Assembly (NCBI GenBank): GCA_963677605.2
Contig: CAXXDX010000007.1
Coordinates: 930,001-994,000, forward strand
DNA: 64,000 nt
Direction of reading: 5' to 3'
Source of the DNA: JAGLOK01 sp963677605
Lineage (GTDB): Bacteria; Bacillota; Clostridia; Christensenellales; UMGS416
Shown: piece by piece, positions 52,463 to 60,260 of the stretch
How the letters are laid out: the number at the start of each line of letters is the position of its first letter
How positions within the stretch are numbered: position 1 is the first letter of the stretch
The notes under the pieces: model-generated
The model's database searches: none
The model's input: the letters and a program-made list of their open reading frames with translations, nothing else
What the model was told of the DNA's origin: nothing
Program-made: the position numbers and the translations under genes

Positions 52463-52795
52463 GTGGAAAAAAACGTTGAAATCTCAATACTGTTGGATTT
52501 ATACGGAATGCTGCTGACTGAAACACAGAGAAAGGCCATAAGAGAGCACTATGACGAAGACCTTTCCTTTGCGGAGATAGGAGACTCTATCGGCAAAACA
52601 CGTCAAGCTGTGCATGACGCGGTCAAAAAGGGTGTTTCAGCGCTTTACGATTATGAGGAAAAACTTGGTGTCATGGCAAGATATATAGCATTTGAAAAAG
52701 ATATCGCAGACATCAAAGATATGGTAAATAACAATAAAGATAAAGATATGATACTTAATAAATTAGATAAACTACAAAACCTGATGGAGCAATAA
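52463..52795 (+). CDS. ylxM: YlxM/p13-like DNA-binding protein (UPF0122)
   Basis: 110 residues, GTG start. A helix-turn-helix protein related to sigma region 4: LLTETQRKAIREHYDEDLSFAEIGDSIGKTRQAVHDAVKKG. It is normally encoded directly before ffh and has been proposed to assist the SRP pathway. A charged C-terminal helix (about 75-110) is present. Only one base separates its stop from the ffh ATG, and its GGAG end serves as the ffh ribosome site. Confidence 0.95.
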   Translation: MEKNVEISILLDLYGMLLTETQRKAIREHYDEDLSFAEIGDSIGKTRQAVHDAVKKGVSALYDYEEKLGVMARYIAFEKDIADIKDMVNNNKDKDMILNKLDKLQNLMEQ

Positions 52796-52796
52796 C

Positions 52797-54128
52797 ATGG
52801 CATTTGAAGGATTGAGCGAAAAACTTAATGCAGTGTTTTCAAAGCTTCGCCAGAGGGGAAAGCTCACAGAAGCAGATGTGAAGGTTGCGATGCGCGAAGT
52901 GCGTCTTGCGCTTCTTGAAGCGGATGTAAACTTCCTTGTGGTTAAAGAGTTTGTGGGTAAGGTGCGCGAACGTGCAGTCGGAAGCGAGGTTCTTGAAAGT
53001 CTGACTCCCGGCCAGCAGGTTATAAAGATTGTAAACGAAGAGCTTACATCGCTTATGGGCAAGCGAGCGGAAAAGATACAGTATTCATCCAATCCGCCGA
53101 CTGTAATCATGCTGTGCGGTTTGCAGGGTGCAGGTAAAACAACTACGGCTGCTAAGCTTGCAAAGCTTATGAAAGAAAAAGACGGCAAACGTCCTTTGCT
53201 TGTTGGATGTGATATATACAGGCCTGCCGCCATGAAGCAGCTTCAGGTTGTAGGTGAAAGTGTCGGTGTTCCGGTTTTTATAAAGGAGAATACTGATCCG
53301 GTAAAAATCGCTAAAGAGTCCATAAAAGAAGCTAAGCATCAGGGGCGCGATGTTGTGATATTGGATACGGCAGGTCGTTTGAGTATTGATGAAGCTTTGA
53401 TGGATGAGATAGAAAATATCAAAGACGAAGTTAGTCCGCATGAGATACTTCTTGTGCTTGATTCTATGACAGGTCAGGATGCTGTAAACACTGCAAAGGC
53501 ATTTGACGAGAAGGTGGCAATAACAGGAGCCGTGCTTACGAAGCTTGACGGCGACACACGCGGCGGCGCGGCACTTTCAATGCGTCATGTGACTGGAAAG
53601 CCGATAAAATATGCTGCGATAGGCGAGAAGCTTTCAGATATTGAGCCTTTTCATCCGGACAGGATGGCAGGGCGCATACTTGGCATGGGAGACATGCTGA
53701 CGCTTATCGAAAAAGCGGAAGCAGCCTTTGACGAGAAGAAAGCTCAGGACCTTGAACAGAAGATGAAGACCGCCTCTTTTACCTTGGAAGACTACCTTGA
53801 GCAGTTTGAACAGGTAAAAAACATGGGCGGAATATCATCGATACTTTCAATGATGCCCGGAGCAAAGGGAATAAACGCTGACGATGTGGATGAAAAACAG
53901 ATAGACAGAGTAAAAGCTCTGATTCTTTCCATGACACCGGAGGAAAGGCGCAAACCGAAGCTTTTAAATGCATCAAGGCGCAGAAGGATAGCAAAAGGCG
54001 CAGGACAGGAAGTGTCTGACTTAAACAGGCTTATAAAGCAATATGAGCAGACTAAAGTCATGATGAAACGCATGGCAAAAGGAAAGTTTGGGCGTGGCGG
54101 CGGAATGCCGTTTGGGATGCCCTTTTAG
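52797..54128 (+). CDS. ffh: Signal recognition particle protein Ffh
   Basis: 443 residues. NG GTPase domain with GLQGAGKTTTAAKLAKL, DTAGRLSIDEALM and TKLDGDTRGGAALS; the GDI-contact RPAAMKQLQ segment is present. The M domain (about 300-443) binds SRP RNA and signal sequences, has a methionine-rich end (GGMPFGMPF) and the RRKPKLLNASRRRRIAKGAG RNA-binding helix-turn. No SRP RNA gene was seen in the window. Confidence 0.98.
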   Translation: MAFEGLSEKLNAVFSKLRQRGKLTEADVKVAMREVRLALLEADVNFLVVKEFVGKVRERAVGSEVLESLTPGQQVIKIVNEELTSLMGKRAEKIQYSSNPPTVIMLCGLQGAGKTTTAAKLAKLMKEKDGKRPLLVGCDIYRPAAMKQLQVVGESVGVPVFIKENTDPVKIAKESIKEAKHQGRDVVILDTAGRLSIDEALMDEIENIKDEVSPHEILLVLDSMTGQDAVNTAKAFDEKVAITGAVLTKLDGDTRGGAALSMRHVTGKPIKYAAIGEKLSDIEPFHPDRMAGRILGMGDMLTLIEKAEAAFDEKKAQDLEQKMKTASFTLEDYLEQFEQVKNMGGISSILSMMPGAKGINADDVDEKQIDRVKALILSMTPEERRKPKLLNASRRRRIAKGAGQEVSDLNRLIKQYEQTKVMMKRMAKGKFGRGGGMPFGMPF

Positions 54129-54193
54129 AAAAGTTAATTTGTATGGATAACATACTTAATTATAGCAAATAGGAACTAATACAGGAGGATAAA

Positions 54194-54439
54194 ATGGCAG
54201 TAAAATTAAGGCTTAAAAGAATGGGAGCTAAAAAGAGACCTTTCTACCGTATAATTGCAGCTGACTCACGTGCACCAAGAGACGGCAAATTTATCGAGCA
54301 GCTTGGTTATTATAACCCCACAACTGATCCGATTGAGCTTAAAGTTGATGCGGAAGCATGCAAAAAGTGGCTTGATTGCGGCGCTCAGCCTACCGACAAA
54401 GTGCGCGGCTTGCTTAGAAAAAGCGGCGTGATAGAGTAG
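54194..54439 (+). CDS. rpsP: 30S ribosomal protein S16
   Basis: 81 residues. AVKLRLKRMGAKKRPFYRI and AADSRAPRDGKFIEQLGYYNP are the S16 signature. ACAGGAGG lies before the ATG. The gene heads the rpsP-khpA-rimM-trmD-rplS cluster. Confidence 0.98.
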   Translation: MAVKLRLKRMGAKKRPFYRIIAADSRAPRDGKFIEQLGYYNPTTDPIELKVDAEACKKWLDCGAQPTDKVRGLLRKSGVIE

Positions 54440-54444
54440 GGGCG

Positions 54445-54687
54445 ATGATGGAAAGAATCAAAGAATTAGTGGAGTATATTGCAAAGGCACTGGTTTCCGA
54501 TCCTGACAGCGTAAAAGTAAAGGTTGTCGAGAAAGACCGTGTTGTTGTCATCGAGCTTAATGTGGGCGAAGAGGACATGGGACGCGTTATCGGAAAACAG
54601 GGACGCATTGCAAAGGCTATCCGTGCTGTTGTGAAATCTGCAACTGCGAACGAGAAGAAGAAATATCTTGTTGAGATAGTGGACTGA
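54445..54687 (+). CDS. khpA: KH-domain RNA-binding protein KhpA
   Basis: 80 residues, one KH domain with the GxxG loop in MGRVIGKQGRIAKAIRAVV. KhpA pairs with KhpB/Jag to bind RNA and influence cell elongation in some Gram-positive bacteria. It starts five bases after rpsP and ends one base before rimM. ATG 54448 is an equal alternative start. Confidence 0.94.
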   Translation: MMERIKELVEYIAKALVSDPDSVKVKVVEKDRVVVIELNVGEEDMGRVIGKQGRIAKAIRAVVKSATANEKKKYLVEIVD

Positions 54688-54688
54688 G

Positions 54689-55201
54689 ATGAGAAAAAAG
54701 ATAGCTGTCGCTGTAATAGTCAAACCTCAGGGTATAAAAGGCGAAGTAAAATTAAAATCTTTGGGCAATGATCCTTCGGAGCTTCTTAGCTTAAAAGAGG
54801 TGTATGTTTCCGAAAAAGCGGAGAAATGCACAAAAGTTTTAAAAGCATGGCGACACAAAGACAGCGTATTTATGGCAATTGATGGTGTTTTAAACCGAAA
54901 GGAAGCAGAAGAGCTTCGCGGAGTGACTCTTTACACCGAAGCTGATGAAGCAGAGCTTAATGAAGGCGAGTATTATATCGCAGACCTTATAGGATGCAAG
55001 ATTGTTGATTCTGAAGAAAAGACTCTTGGAAAGCTCACAAATATCTATCAGCACGGTGCGGCCGACGTTTATGAAGTTAAAGGCGAAAAAAGCTTTATGA
55101 TGCCGGCACTTAAAAGAGTGATAATAAATACTGACATAAATGCCAAAACCATAACTGTTGATTCGGAGACTCTGGCGGAAGTTATTGTTTATGAAGATTA
55201 A
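54689..55201 (+). CDS. rimM: 16S rRNA processing protein RimM
   Basis: 170 residues. N-terminal RimM barrel (about 1-85: VIVKPQGIKGEVKLKSL, ALNRKEAEELRG-type end) and C-terminal PRC barrel (about 95-165: YYIADLIGCKIVD, MMPALKRVIINTDINAKTI). Assists maturation of the 30S head by binding S19. It overlaps the trmD start by 11 bases. Confidence 0.96.
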   Translation: MRKKIAVAVIVKPQGIKGEVKLKSLGNDPSELLSLKEVYVSEKAEKCTKVLKAWRHKDSVFMAIDGVLNRKEAEELRGVTLYTEADEAELNEGEYYIADLIGCKIVDSEEKTLGKLTNIYQHGAADVYEVKGEKSFMMPALKRVIINTDINAKTITVDSETLAEVIVYED

Positions 55202-55928
55202 GATACTAACAATATTTTGCGAAATGTTTGAAGGATATTTAAACTCTTCCATAGCAAAAAGAGCTAAAGAGTCAGGCATACTGGATGTGGAGACAATCGA
55301 TATACGCAGCTTTTCCACCGATAAGCATAAAAAAACGGATGATTATCCGTTTGGCGGTGGAGCAGGGCTTGTGATGATGCCGCAGCCGATATTTGATGCA
55401 GTTGAATACGCAAAACGCGGTGCGAAAAATGCGAAAGTAATTTATATGTCGCCGCAGGGAGCCAAACTCAGCAATGTAGTTGCAAGAGAGTTGGCAAAAG
55501 AAGATGAGCTGATTATTTTATGCGGCCACTATGAAGGCGTAGACCAGAGGGTAATAGACGAATTGTGTGATATGGAGCTATCCATAGGCGATTATGTTTT
55601 AACCGGAGGAGAACTTGCCGCGATGGTGGTTACCGACAGCGTAATGAGGTTTTTGCCCGGAGCTGTGGGAAACGAGGATGTTCACGAGGAAGAAAGCTTT
55701 GAAGACGGATTGCTGGAGTATCCGCAATACACCCGTCCATCAGACTTTAGAGGGAACAAGGTTCCTGAAGTTCTTCTTTCAGGACATCACAAAAACATAG
55801 AAATATGGCGCAGGGAAAAGCAGCTTGAAAAAACAAAGAAACTGAGGCCTGATCTAATAGAGAAGGCGCAGCTTACAAAAGAGGACAAAATAATCTTAAG
55901 CAAAATGGATGATGATTCGAATGCTTGA
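55191..55928 (+). CDS. trmD: tRNA (guanine-N1)-methyltransferase TrmD
   Basis: 245 residues from ATG 55191, which matches the family N-terminus KIKILTIFCEMFEGYL. Makes m1G37 in tRNA with SAM. The trefoil-knot residues are MSPQGAKLSN, CGHYEGVDQRV and LSIGDYVLTGGELAAMV; the knot ends near EVLLSGHHKNIEIWR. Overlaps rimM and is followed by rplS, the standard order. Confidence 0.97.
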   Translation: MKIKILTIFCEMFEGYLNSSIAKRAKESGILDVETIDIRSFSTDKHKKTDDYPFGGGAGLVMMPQPIFDAVEYAKRGAKNAKVIYMSPQGAKLSNVVARELAKEDELIILCGHYEGVDQRVIDELCDMELSIGDYVLTGGELAAMVVTDSVMRFLPGAVGNEDVHEEESFEDGLLEYPQYTRPSDFRGNKVPEVLLSGHHKNIEIWRREKQLEKTKKLRPDLIEKAQLTKEDKIILSKMDDDSNA

Positions 55929-55934
55929 AGTAAA

Positions 55935-55980
55935 TATAACGCTCTGTTATACTAATGGCGTTTGTTTAAAGCATTAGAGC
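55935..55980 (+). promoter_or_regulatory. Structured leader upstream of rplS, candidate L19 leader
   Basis: A hairpin TATAAC (55935-55940), loop GCTCT, GTTATA (55946-55951) has its loop complementary to AGAGC (55976-55980), which would make a pseudoknot. AATG/CATT pair inside it. A ribosomal protein L19 leader motif is known from Firmicutes; identity here is inferred from position, not sequence match. Confidence 0.35.
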
Positions 55981-56009
55981 CTTGCTTGGGAAAGAAAGGA
56001 TTAAAAATT

Positions 56010-56357
56010 ATGATTGATATCAAAACATTGGAATTAGAGCAGATTAAAGATAATTTGCCTGAATTTGCAGTGGGCGACACTGTCCGCGTATTGGTTAAAG
56101 TCGTTGAAGGATCAAGGGAAAGAATCCAGGCCTTTGAAGGACTTGTAATCGCAAAAAGAAACGGAGGCATCAACGAGACTTTCACAGTAAGAAGAATTTC
56201 TTACGGAATCGGTGTTGAGCGTACATTCCTTATTAACTCACCTCGCCTTGATGGCATAGAAGTGGTTCGCCGTGGTAAAGTTCGCAGAGCTAAGCTTTAC
56301 TATATGCGTGAACGCAGAGGTAAATCAGCAAGAGTTAAGGAAAAGACAAGCAGGTAA
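56010..56357 (+). CDS. rplS: 50S ribosomal protein L19
   Basis: 115 residues from ATG 56010 (AAAGGA upstream; the longer frame lacks a ribosome site). FAVGDTVRVLVKVVEGSRER, FEGLVIAKRNGG and SPRLDGIEVVRRGKVRRAKLYYM are the L19 signature. Last gene of the ribosomal-RNA-processing cluster. L19 lies at the 30S-50S interface. Confidence 0.98.
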   Translation: MIDIKTLELEQIKDNLPEFAVGDTVRVLVKVVEGSRERIQAFEGLVIAKRNGGINETFTVRRISYGIGVERTFLINSPRLDGIEVVRRGKVRRAKLYYMRERRGKSARVKEKTSR

Positions 56358-56392
56358 TACTACCGCTTTTCGGCTATAAGGAAGGAAAAAAT

Positions 56393-56968
56393 ATGAGCAA
56401 GCCAATTTTAGTTGAAGTTTCTGCGCGCCACATTCATCTGGACCAGAAAACCATGGAGATTTTATTCGGAGAGGGACATGAGCTTACAGTTAAACGCAGG
56501 CTTTCAATACCTTCAGAGTATGTTTGTGAAGAACGCGTTGATGTTATAGGCCCAAAACGCACCATATCAAACGTAGGAATCTTAGGACCGCTTCGTGCAA
56601 AGACACAGGTGGAAATGTCACTTACAGACTGCTACACACTTGGACAGATAGCACCTGTAAGGCTTTCTGGGGATGTTGCAAACACACCGGGAGTAAGACT
56701 TAAAGGACCTGCAGGCGAAATAGAAATCAAAGAAGGACTTATTGTTGCAAAGCGCCACATTCACGTCGGCCCGAAAGAAGCTGAGGAACTGGGCGTTGAA
56801 GACAGAGAGATAGTAAGTGTTGCTGTTGAAACTGAACGTCCTGTAGTGTTTGGTGACTGCGTTGTGCGTGTAAGAGATGACTTTACAACATCAATGCACA
56901 TCGATACAGATGAAGCAAACGCCGCTCTTATCGGAAGAGCCGGATGCGAGGGAAAAATAGTTAAATAA
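56393..56968 (+). CDS. pduL: PduL-type phosphate acyltransferase
   Basis: 191 residues. PduL phosphotransacylases interconvert acyl-CoA and acyl-phosphate with a two-zinc site. The metal-binding histidines are in VSARHIHLD near residue 12 and AKRHIHVG near 125; the ALIGRAGCEGKI tail is conserved. There is no microcompartment-targeting N-terminal extension and no shell gene nearby. This points to a housekeeping phosphotransacetylase role, perhaps in acetate production together with the one-carbon pathway gene fhs nearby. AAGGA precedes the ATG. Confidence 0.94.
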   Translation: MSKPILVEVSARHIHLDQKTMEILFGEGHELTVKRRLSIPSEYVCEERVDVIGPKRTISNVGILGPLRAKTQVEMSLTDCYTLGQIAPVRLSGDVANTPGVRLKGPAGEIEIKEGLIVAKRHIHVGPKEAEELGVEDREIVSVAVETERPVVFGDCVVRVRDDFTTSMHIDTDEANAALIGRAGCEGKIVK

Positions 56969-57001
56969 ACTATTGTCGCTGAATTTTGAAATATTATTAT
57001 T

Positions 57002-57026
57002 GAGCTGCCTTATTAGGCGGCTCTTT
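57002..57026 (+). terminator. Intrinsic terminator after pduL
   Basis: GAGCTGCC (57002-57009), loop TTATTA, GGCGGCTC (57016-57023), then TTT. Confidence 0.75.
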
Positions 57027-57099
57027 ATCTTGATATTTTAGGATAAAATGTGTATTATTTATATTAGCAAAGTATATATATCAATGGGGGAAAGCTTTA

Positions 57100-57726
57100 A
57101 TGCCAATTAAGAGCGATTATAAAATAAGCGGTAACGCAATGCAGATTTCTGCACCAAGGGGGCTTGACTTGCTTCCCGGCAGAATGATTCGCAAAATGAT
57201 AAAAAATTTAGAAGAGAAATATCAGATTTGTGAGTTCTGCGAGGTTCGCGGAAGAAAAGAAGCTGAAACGATGGATGATGTTATCGGCAGCATTTATCTT
57301 AAAGGCGGAGTTGGATCTCTCCTTATGGGATCTGCGCCTGTAGCAGTATTTCAAAGACTGCACACAAGTCTTTATGATCCGGATTTTATTAGGCTTGAGG
57401 AAGATGAAATAATGGATTTTCAGGGCAGACTTCCTGAAGATGAACCATTTAATTATGAAGACTTTACGCTTTCGATGCCTGCGGATTACTTTCTTATGAT
57501 TGCACCGTCTTCTGCTAAAATGATTGACGTTATTTCTCATTTAAGACCGGAGACATTTGACAATGTCCGCGAGGCTGTTGCAAGGATTTCTTCTGCTTCG
57601 ATTACTATATATGACGAAGCGGACATGCATGTGGAATTTACCGATGATAACTTCCCGGAGCTTTTAACTGAAGGGCTGGAAGAATGGCTGACTCCGCCCG
57701 AGCAGGTTGATTATCTGGATTTTTAG
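57100..57726 (+). CDS. Conserved-looking cytoplasmic protein of unknown function
   Basis: 208 residues, rich in acidic residues, no signal peptide or membrane segment. Two possible domains: an N-terminal part with SAPRGLDLLPGRMIRKMIKNL and CEFCEVRGRKE, and a C-terminal part with MPADYFLMIAPSSAKMIDVI and MHVEFTDDNFPELL. I do not recognise a family or catalytic motif. It is a single-gene unit (GGGGGAA ribosome site, own terminator) between pduL and fhs. Confidence 0.7.
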   Translation: MPIKSDYKISGNAMQISAPRGLDLLPGRMIRKMIKNLEEKYQICEFCEVRGRKEAETMDDVIGSIYLKGGVGSLLMGSAPVAVFQRLHTSLYDPDFIRLEEDEIMDFQGRLPEDEPFNYEDFTLSMPADYFLMIAPSSAKMIDVISHLRPETFDNVREAVARISSASITIYDEADMHVEFTDDNFPELLTEGLEEWLTPPEQVDYLDF

Positions 57727-57743
57727 AATAGGCTGAAGATTTT

Positions 57744-57769
57744 AAAAGCGCTCGATTGAGCGCTTTTTT
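57744..57769 (+). terminator. Intrinsic terminator
   Basis: AAAAGCGCTC (57744-57753), loop GATT, GAGCGCTTTT (57758-57767) and more T. Confidence 0.85.
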
Positions 57770-57820
57770 CATAATAATTTATAACGTTAGGTATAATCTT
57801 GCGCATATAAACATGTCTTG

Positions 57821-57849
57821 TTTTAACAATAAATACTTTATGATATAAT
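57821..57849 (+). promoter_or_regulatory. Extended -10 promoter for fhs
   Basis: TGA-TATAAT with TATAAT at 57844-57849; the -35 region TTTTAA/TTTAAC is weak, as allowed for extended -10 promoters. Confidence 0.5.
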
Positions 57850-57871
57850 ATCAGGACTTGGAGGATGATGT

Positions 57872-59533
57872 ATGAAAACTGATATAGAAATAGCCAGACA
57901 AGCAGAAATGAAACCAATTGCTCACCTTGCACATGAGATAGGAATGGCGCATCATTATGAGCCGTATGGTAAATATAAAGCAAAGCTGAATGCTGATTAT
58001 TATAAAGAACTTGAAAACAATGAAAGCGGAAAGCTTATCCTTGTTACTGCCATGAGCCCGACTCCGGCGGGTGAGGGAAAAACCACAACAACTGTTGGTC
58101 TTGCCGACGGTTTGTCTAAAATCGGCGAAAGCGTTTGTGCTGCCCTTCGCGAACCGTCTCTTGGGCCAGTGTTCGGGATGAAGGGCGGAGCTGCAGGCGG
58201 CGGAATGAGTCAGGTAGTTCCAATGCAGGACTTGAATCTGCACTTTACCGGGGATTTACATGCAATAACAGCAGCAAACAATCTTCTAGCAGCGCTTATT
58301 GATAACCATATATATCAGGGCAATGAACTTAACATTGACATAGAACAGATATTATGGCGCAGATGCCTTGACATGAACGACAGACAGCTTCGCAATATTC
58401 AAAGCGGACTGGGCAAGAAATCCGGCGTCCCAAGAATGGGCGGTTTTGATATAACGGCGGCTTCGGAGGTTATGGCTGTATTATGTCTTGCTACATCTAT
58501 GGAAGATTTAAAACTCAGATTATCAAAGATTACAGTAGCTTTAGATAAAGATGGAAATGCTGTCACAGCAGGCGACATTGATGCTGCCGGAGCTATGACA
58601 GTACTGCTTAAGGATGCTTTTAACCCTAACCTTGTACAGACGCTTGAAAACACTCCGATACTTGTGCACGGAGGGCCGTTTGCAAACATTGCGCACGGAT
58701 GCTCCAGCATGATAGCAACTAAAATGGCGACGAAACTATTTGATTACACGGTTACGGAAGCGGGCTTTGGTGCTGACTTGGGTGCTGAGAAGTTTCTTGA
58801 CATAAAATGCAGAATGGGTGGCCTAAAGCCGGATGCTGTAGTGCTTGTAGCAACCTGCAGAGCGCTCAAATACCATGGTGGAGTTGAAAAAGATTTGCTT
58901 AAGTCCGAGAATGTTAAAGCCGTTGAAAAAGGTCTTGAGAATCTGGGCAAGCATATTGAAAACATTAAAGATGCGTTTGGCTTAAATGTTGTAGTATCGA
59001 TAAATAAATTTGAAAGCGATACGGAAGATGAGATTCTTGCTGTTCAGAAATATTGCGAAAAATATGGCGTAAAGGCTATACTGGCTGAAGGCTGGGAAAA
59101 AGGCGGAGAAGGGATGACGGAGCTTGCCGAAGAAGTAAAGCATCTTACTGATAACCCCAAAGAATTGAACTTCTTATATAATGATGACGACAGTCTTCAA
59201 GAAAAAATGAAAAAAGTCGCAGCATATTATGGTGCGGGAGAAGTGGTATACACTGACAGGGCAAAACAAGACCTTAAGATGGTTGAAAAACTTGGGCTTT
59301 CCAAAATGCCTGTCTGTGTTGCAAAGACACAGTATTCACTGTCGTGTAATTCGAAAAGTCTTGGAAGGCCGGAAGGATTTACCGTTAAAGTAAGAAGACT
59401 TTATGTCTCCAGCGGAGCAGGATTTATCGTTGTCGTAACGGGATCGATACTTCGTATGCCGGGGCTTCCAAAAGTACCTGCTGCAAGCAGCATTGACATA
59501 AATTCCGATGGAGAAATAGTCGGACTTTTCTAG
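57872..59533 (+). CDS. fhs: Formate-tetrahydrofolate ligase
   Basis: 553 residues. Makes 10-formyl-THF from formate, THF and ATP; used in acetogenesis, purine synthesis and one-carbon metabolism. The P-loop is MSPTPAGEGKTTTTVGL (about residues 62-78); GVPRMGGFDITAASEVMA, HGGPFANIAHGCSS and TEAGFGADLGAEKFLDIKCR are Fhs hallmarks. GGAGG precedes the ATG, and it forms its own transcript. No FolD or Wood-Ljungdahl gene is adjacent. Confidence 0.98.
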   Translation: MKTDIEIARQAEMKPIAHLAHEIGMAHHYEPYGKYKAKLNADYYKELENNESGKLILVTAMSPTPAGEGKTTTTVGLADGLSKIGESVCAALREPSLGPVFGMKGGAAGGGMSQVVPMQDLNLHFTGDLHAITAANNLLAALIDNHIYQGNELNIDIEQILWRRCLDMNDRQLRNIQSGLGKKSGVPRMGGFDITAASEVMAVLCLATSMEDLKLRLSKITVALDKDGNAVTAGDIDAAGAMTVLLKDAFNPNLVQTLENTPILVHGGPFANIAHGCSSMIATKMATKLFDYTVTEAGFGADLGAEKFLDIKCRMGGLKPDAVVLVATCRALKYHGGVEKDLLKSENVKAVEKGLENLGKHIENIKDAFGLNVVVSINKFESDTEDEILAVQKYCEKYGVKAILAEGWEKGGEGMTELAEEVKHLTDNPKELNFLYNDDDSLQEKMKKVAAYYGAGEVVYTDRAKQDLKMVEKLGLSKMPVCVAKTQYSLSCNSKSLGRPEGFTVKVRRLYVSSGAGFIVVVTGSILRMPGLPKVPAASSIDINSDGEIVGLF

Positions 59534-59549
59534 CGATATGATTTAATGT

Positions 59550-59575
59550 ACCCAGCATAAATATGCTGGGTTTTT
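59550..59575 (+). terminator. Intrinsic terminator after fhs
   Basis: ACCCAGCAT (59550-59558), loop AAAT, ATGCTGGGT (59563-59571), then TTTT. Confidence 0.85.
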
Positions 59576-59627
59576 GTTTATAGTTTATGATAAAATGTAA
59601 TAATAAATACAATTTCCGGGATATGAT

Positions 59628-60260
59628 ATGGGGAAAATTACTTCCATTACAAGACAGGTGAAAAATAAAAACCGCGTTTCGATTTTCGTTAACGAGGATT
59701 ATTTTGGTGCGCTTGACGAAAAGACTTTTATGGAAAGCGGCCTGAAAACTGGTGATGAACTTAATGAAAGCATGTGGGAAGAGCTTTATTCTCAGGCAGA
59801 AAATCAATCCGCATTTAACAAAGCGATAGGATACATTTCAAAGCTTATGAGAAGCGAAAAACAGGTGAGGGAATATCTTAACAAAAAGGGATATGAGAGT
59901 CACGCTGTGGATTATGCTATAGACAAGATGCTCAGCTATAACTACATCGACGATAAAGCCTATGCTAAGATGATTATGTCCCATCAGGTCAATGTTAAGA
60001 AGGCTGGTGAGATGGCAGTGAAGGCAGCACTTAAGAAAAACGGTATTTCGCAGGAAATCGCAGACGCGGTTATATCGGAATATTCGGATGAAATGCAAAA
60101 AGAGAATGCAAAAGCTCAGTATGAAAAACTTAAAAAGAAGTATCAGCGAGAGCCTGATGAATATAAACGCAAAAACAAAGTTGCACAGGCTATGATGAGA
60201 AGAGGCTTTAGCTGGGAGATGATTAAATCAGTCTCTAGTCAGCCTTTCGATGAGACCTGA
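59628..60260 (+). CDS. recX: Regulatory protein RecX
   Basis: 210 residues of tandem three-helix repeats. RecX binds and inhibits RecA filaments. RSEKQVREYLNKKGY, AIDKMLSYNYIDDKAYAKMIM and RKNKVAQAMMRRGFSWEMIK are family hallmarks. The N-terminal about 60 residues (SITRQVKNKNRVSIFVNEDYF) are usual in Firmicutes. No recA is nearby. The last 26 bases overlap the end of the convergent transglutaminase gene. Confidence 0.93.
   Translation: MGKITSITRQVKNKNRVSIFVNEDYFGALDEKTFMESGLKTGDELNESMWEELYSQAENQSAFNKAIGYISKLMRSEKQVREYLNKKGYESHAVDYAIDKMLSYNYIDDKAYAKMIMSHQVNVKKAGEMAVKAALKKNGISQEIADAVISEYSDEMQKENAKAQYEKLKKKYQREPDEYKRKNKVAQAMMRRGFSWEMIKSVSSQPFDET

Noticed and set aside
56393..56968. Bacterial microcompartment locus
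   Set aside because: PduL is present without shell proteins, encapsulation peptide or pathway enzymes nearby.
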